From the NCBI GenBank assembly GCA_945883885.1, contig CAMCYM010000112.1, forward strand, positions 1-5,719: DNA of 5,719 bases, given 5' to 3'. Below the pieces are notes generated by a model, which searched no databases, was not told the DNA's origin, and saw nothing but the letters and a program-made list of their open reading frames with translations. Origin of the DNA: Chryseobacterium gleum. GTDB lineage: Bacteria; Bacteroidota; Bacteroidia; Flavobacteriales_D; Sanyastnellaceae. Both the position numbers and the translations under genes were made by a program. Below are positions 4,543-5,719 of this stretch, piece by piece (positions within the stretch are counted from its first letter, which is position 1; each line of letters starts with the position of its first letter).

Positions 4543-5325
4543 TCAGAGTGCGTTCGTGAGGAGGGCCCAAAGGACGCTCAGCGAAGAGACGATGGAGACG
4601 ATGGGGTTGATGTCGCGCAGGACTTCCGAGGCGACGTCCGGCACGGGGTCGACGTAGAGGACGTCGTTCGCTTGGACCACCGTGCTGGCGGCGGACAGGC
4701 CGGCGGCGGTGCTCAGGTCCATCCGGTACACCTGGTGGCCGGTGGCGGTGCGGCGGATGAGCTTGACCTGGGAGGCGTTGCCGCGGGCGGCCACTCCGCC
4801 GGCGAGGGCAAGGACCTCGAGCACCGTCGTGTTCGGGGCGGTCAGCGTGATGACCGTGGCGGCGCCGGCCGCGCCGGGGAAGACGAGGACGCGGTTGTTC
4901 GTGACTTGCAGGACCGCGAACGGATCGTGGTAGAGGTGAGCGTAGGCCGCCTCGACCGCCTGTTCCGCCTCTTCGAGCGTCTTCCCGGCGAGGGGGAGGT
5001 TCCCGATTTCCGGCAGTTCGACCTGCCCGTCGGGCAGGACCAAATAGGGGATCCCCGCCCGGAAGTTCGCCGTCTGTTGGGCCAGCACCCCTTGGTTTCC
5101 GCTTGCCTCCAGCGTTCCGGCGGTGCCTGCGAGCAACCTTTGGCCCCCATTCGAATAGAGCTGAAAGGCGAGGAGATCGTTCGGCGCAATCCGGTACTCC
5201 TCCTGTGAAATCGTCGCAAGGTCCGCGAACGCGAAGCCCTCGTCCGTGCGGAACATCAGGTCCTTGTTGACCGTGCAGCCCGCGCAGCACGCCACGGCCA
5301 CCGCGGCCAGAAATCCCTTCACCAT
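4543..5325 (-). CDS. Polysaccharide export outer-membrane lipoprotein (Wza-like)
   Basis: Predicted outer-membrane lipoprotein of 260 aa that helps move capsule or exopolysaccharide across the outer membrane, partnering with a Wzc-type co-polymerase not seen here. The N-terminus MVKGFLAAVAVACCAGC is a short signal peptide with cysteines at 13, 14 and 17. C17, followed by TVNKDLMF, best matches the Bacteroidota pattern of a Cys followed by xxNKxLxY. The polysaccharide-export domain spans about 44-140: YRIAPNDLLAFQLY, then VLPDGQVELPEIGNLPLAGKTLEEAE, then YHDPFAVLQVTNNRVLVFPG. An SLBB-like segment follows (about 143-226, with TTVLEVLALAGGVA and VVQANDVLYVDP). A hydrophobic C-terminal helix (237-256) fits the membrane-spanning helix of Wza. 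The ATG at 5325 was chosen because the lipoprotein signal starts there and a TACCTT box precedes it by 4 nt; the longer upstream frame is spurious. First gene of an operon with rmlC. Confidence 0.9.
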   Translation of the reverse strand: MVKGFLAAVAVACCAGCTVNKDLMFRTDEGFAFADLATISQEEYRIAPNDLLAFQLYSNGGQRLLAGTAGTLEASGNQGVLAQQTANFRAGIPYLVLPDGQVELPEIGNLPLAGKTLEEAEQAVEAAYAHLYHDPFAVLQVTNNRVLVFPGAAGAATVITLTAPNTTVLEVLALAGGVAARGNASQVKLIRRTATGHQVYRMDLSTAAGLSAASTVVQANDVLYVDPVPDVASEVLRDINPIVSIVSSLSVLWALLTNAL

Positions 5326-5329
5326 GCCC

Positions 5330-5337
5330 GCAAGGTA
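5330..5337 (-). promoter_or_regulatory. Putative -7 box for the polysaccharide operon
   Basis: TACCTTGC on the minus strand, 4 nt before the ATG at 5325. It keeps the TAnnTT core and the box-to-start spacing of the other promoters but differs at the last two bases. No -33 TTG is evident. Confidence 0.35.
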
Positions 5338-5351
5338 CTCACCGTCCGGGC

Positions 5352-5359
5352 TATCTTCG
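5352..5359 (+). promoter_or_regulatory. Putative Bacteroidota -7 box for the GNAT gene
   Basis: TATCTTCG lies 5 nt upstream of the ATG at 5365, followed by CGGCC much as the box at 2402-2409 is followed by GGCC. It implies a leaderless or very short-leader transcript. With the opposite box at 5330-5337 it forms the second back-to-back promoter pair, within a 39-bp intergenic space. Confidence 0.45.
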
Positions 5360-5364
5360 CGGCC

Positions 5365-5719
5365 ATGTCGCAGGCAGGCCACCGGTTGCGGGCACTCGAG
5401 CCCGAAGATGCGGCCCGGCTGTATGTTTGGGAAAACCGCTCGGAAGAGTGGTGGATCGGCGCCCGTCTCGCGCCCCTTTCCCTCGAAGCCCTCGTCCGCT
5501 ATGCCACCACCGACGCGGACCCCTTTGCCGAGGGCAGCCTGCGCCTGATGCTGGTCGCTCCGGACGGAAGCGCCGTGGGGGCCGTGGACCTGTATGCCAT
5601 TGATGCGCGCAACGGGAAAGCCGGCGTCGGCATCGTCGTCGATGCGGCGCGGCGGCGCGAAGGGCACGCGACGGCGGGGCTGCGCCTGCTGCAGGCCTAC
5701 GCCAGCGACCACCTCGGCC
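5365..5719 (+). CDS. GNAT family N-acetyltransferase (partial, runs off right edge)
   Basis: The first 118 codons are present, open to the window end, so the C-terminus is missing. The protein starts MSQAGHRLRALEPEDAARLY, followed by VWENRSEEWW, an N-terminal pattern typical of RimJ/RimL/SpeG-like GNAT acetyltransferases. GAVDLYAIDARNGKAGVGIV (72-91) corresponds to the central beta strands. R97-R-E-G100-H-A102 fits the acetyl-CoA pyrophosphate-binding motif (Q/RxxGxG/A), followed by the expected helix. The acceptor (polyamine, protein N-terminus, amino sugar or antibiotic) cannot be told. It is transcribed divergently from the polysaccharide operon with only 39 bp between the start codons, so the promoters overlap. 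No Shine-Dalgarno site is seen. Confidence 0.85.
   Translation, partial: MSQAGHRLRALEPEDAARLYVWENRSEEWWIGARLAPLSLEALVRYATTDADPFAEGSLRLMLVAPDGSAVGAVDLYAIDARNGKAGVGIVVDAARRREGHATAGLRLLQAYASDHLG

Noticed and set aside
4001..5290. 429-aa minus-strand frame containing rmlC at its C-terminal end
   Set aside because: Only the last 178 residues match RmlC. The rest is an arginine/proline-rich translation lying over the polysaccharide-export gene in another frame.
5326..5712. N-terminal extension of the polysaccharide-export frame to 5712
   Set aside because: The lipoprotein signal peptide starts at 5325, and the extension overlaps the divergent GNAT gene, which has clear family motifs.

Overview
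This 5.7-kb, GC-rich, gene-dense window most likely comes from a Bacteroidota genome, perhaps a high-GC Flavobacteriales-like lineage. Three things point there. Start codons lie 4-5 nt downstream of TAnnTTYG-like boxes, which resemble the Bacteroidota -7 promoter element, and clear Shine-Dalgarno sites are lacking. There is a stand-alone four-helix-bundle (S23/IVS family) protein. There is also a Wza-type polysaccharide-export lipoprotein of the short Bacteroidota kind. The phylum call is an inference; no rRNA or other marker gene is present.

Layout, left to right. Positions 26-2379 (minus strand) hold a two-gene operon: a large secreted orphan protein, then a TauE/SafE-type permease whose start overlaps the orphan's stop as ATGA. 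A very tight divergent promoter region (about 2384-2409) separates it from a plus-strand metallo-beta-lactamase-fold hydrolase (2414-3271). The hydrolase converges on a minus-strand four-helix-bundle gene (3481-3837). Upstream of that gene, and pointing the same way, is a polysaccharide operon: a polysaccharide-export lipoprotein (4543-5325) followed 5 nt later by an RmlC-type dTDP-sugar epimerase (4001-4537). A second tight divergent promoter region (5330-5359) leads to a GNAT acetyltransferase that runs off the right edge.

The most striking feature is non-coding. Arrays of the hexamer ATTGAG (GATTGA/CTCAAT in other phases) sit directly at the 3' end of each of the four transcription units whose end is visible: the permease, the hydrolase, the four-helix-bundle gene and rmlC. 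They are always in the same orientation relative to transcription. They are absent from the two divergent 5' regions and from both within-operon junctions. The arrays keep a 6-bp register with a shared set of variant units (ATTGGG, GTTGGG, GACGRG, AACGRG) and share a companion word, ACAGATYGAG. Two arrays flank the four-helix-bundle gene, whose family includes the Avd accessory protein of diversity-generating retroelements. Whether the arrays act as 3'-end RNA signals, are mobile or slippage-prone repeats, or are linked to the four-helix-bundle protein cannot be decided from this window.

Functionally, the lipoprotein and RmlC plausibly belong to capsule or exopolysaccharide synthesis and export. 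The other genes show no obvious shared pathway.
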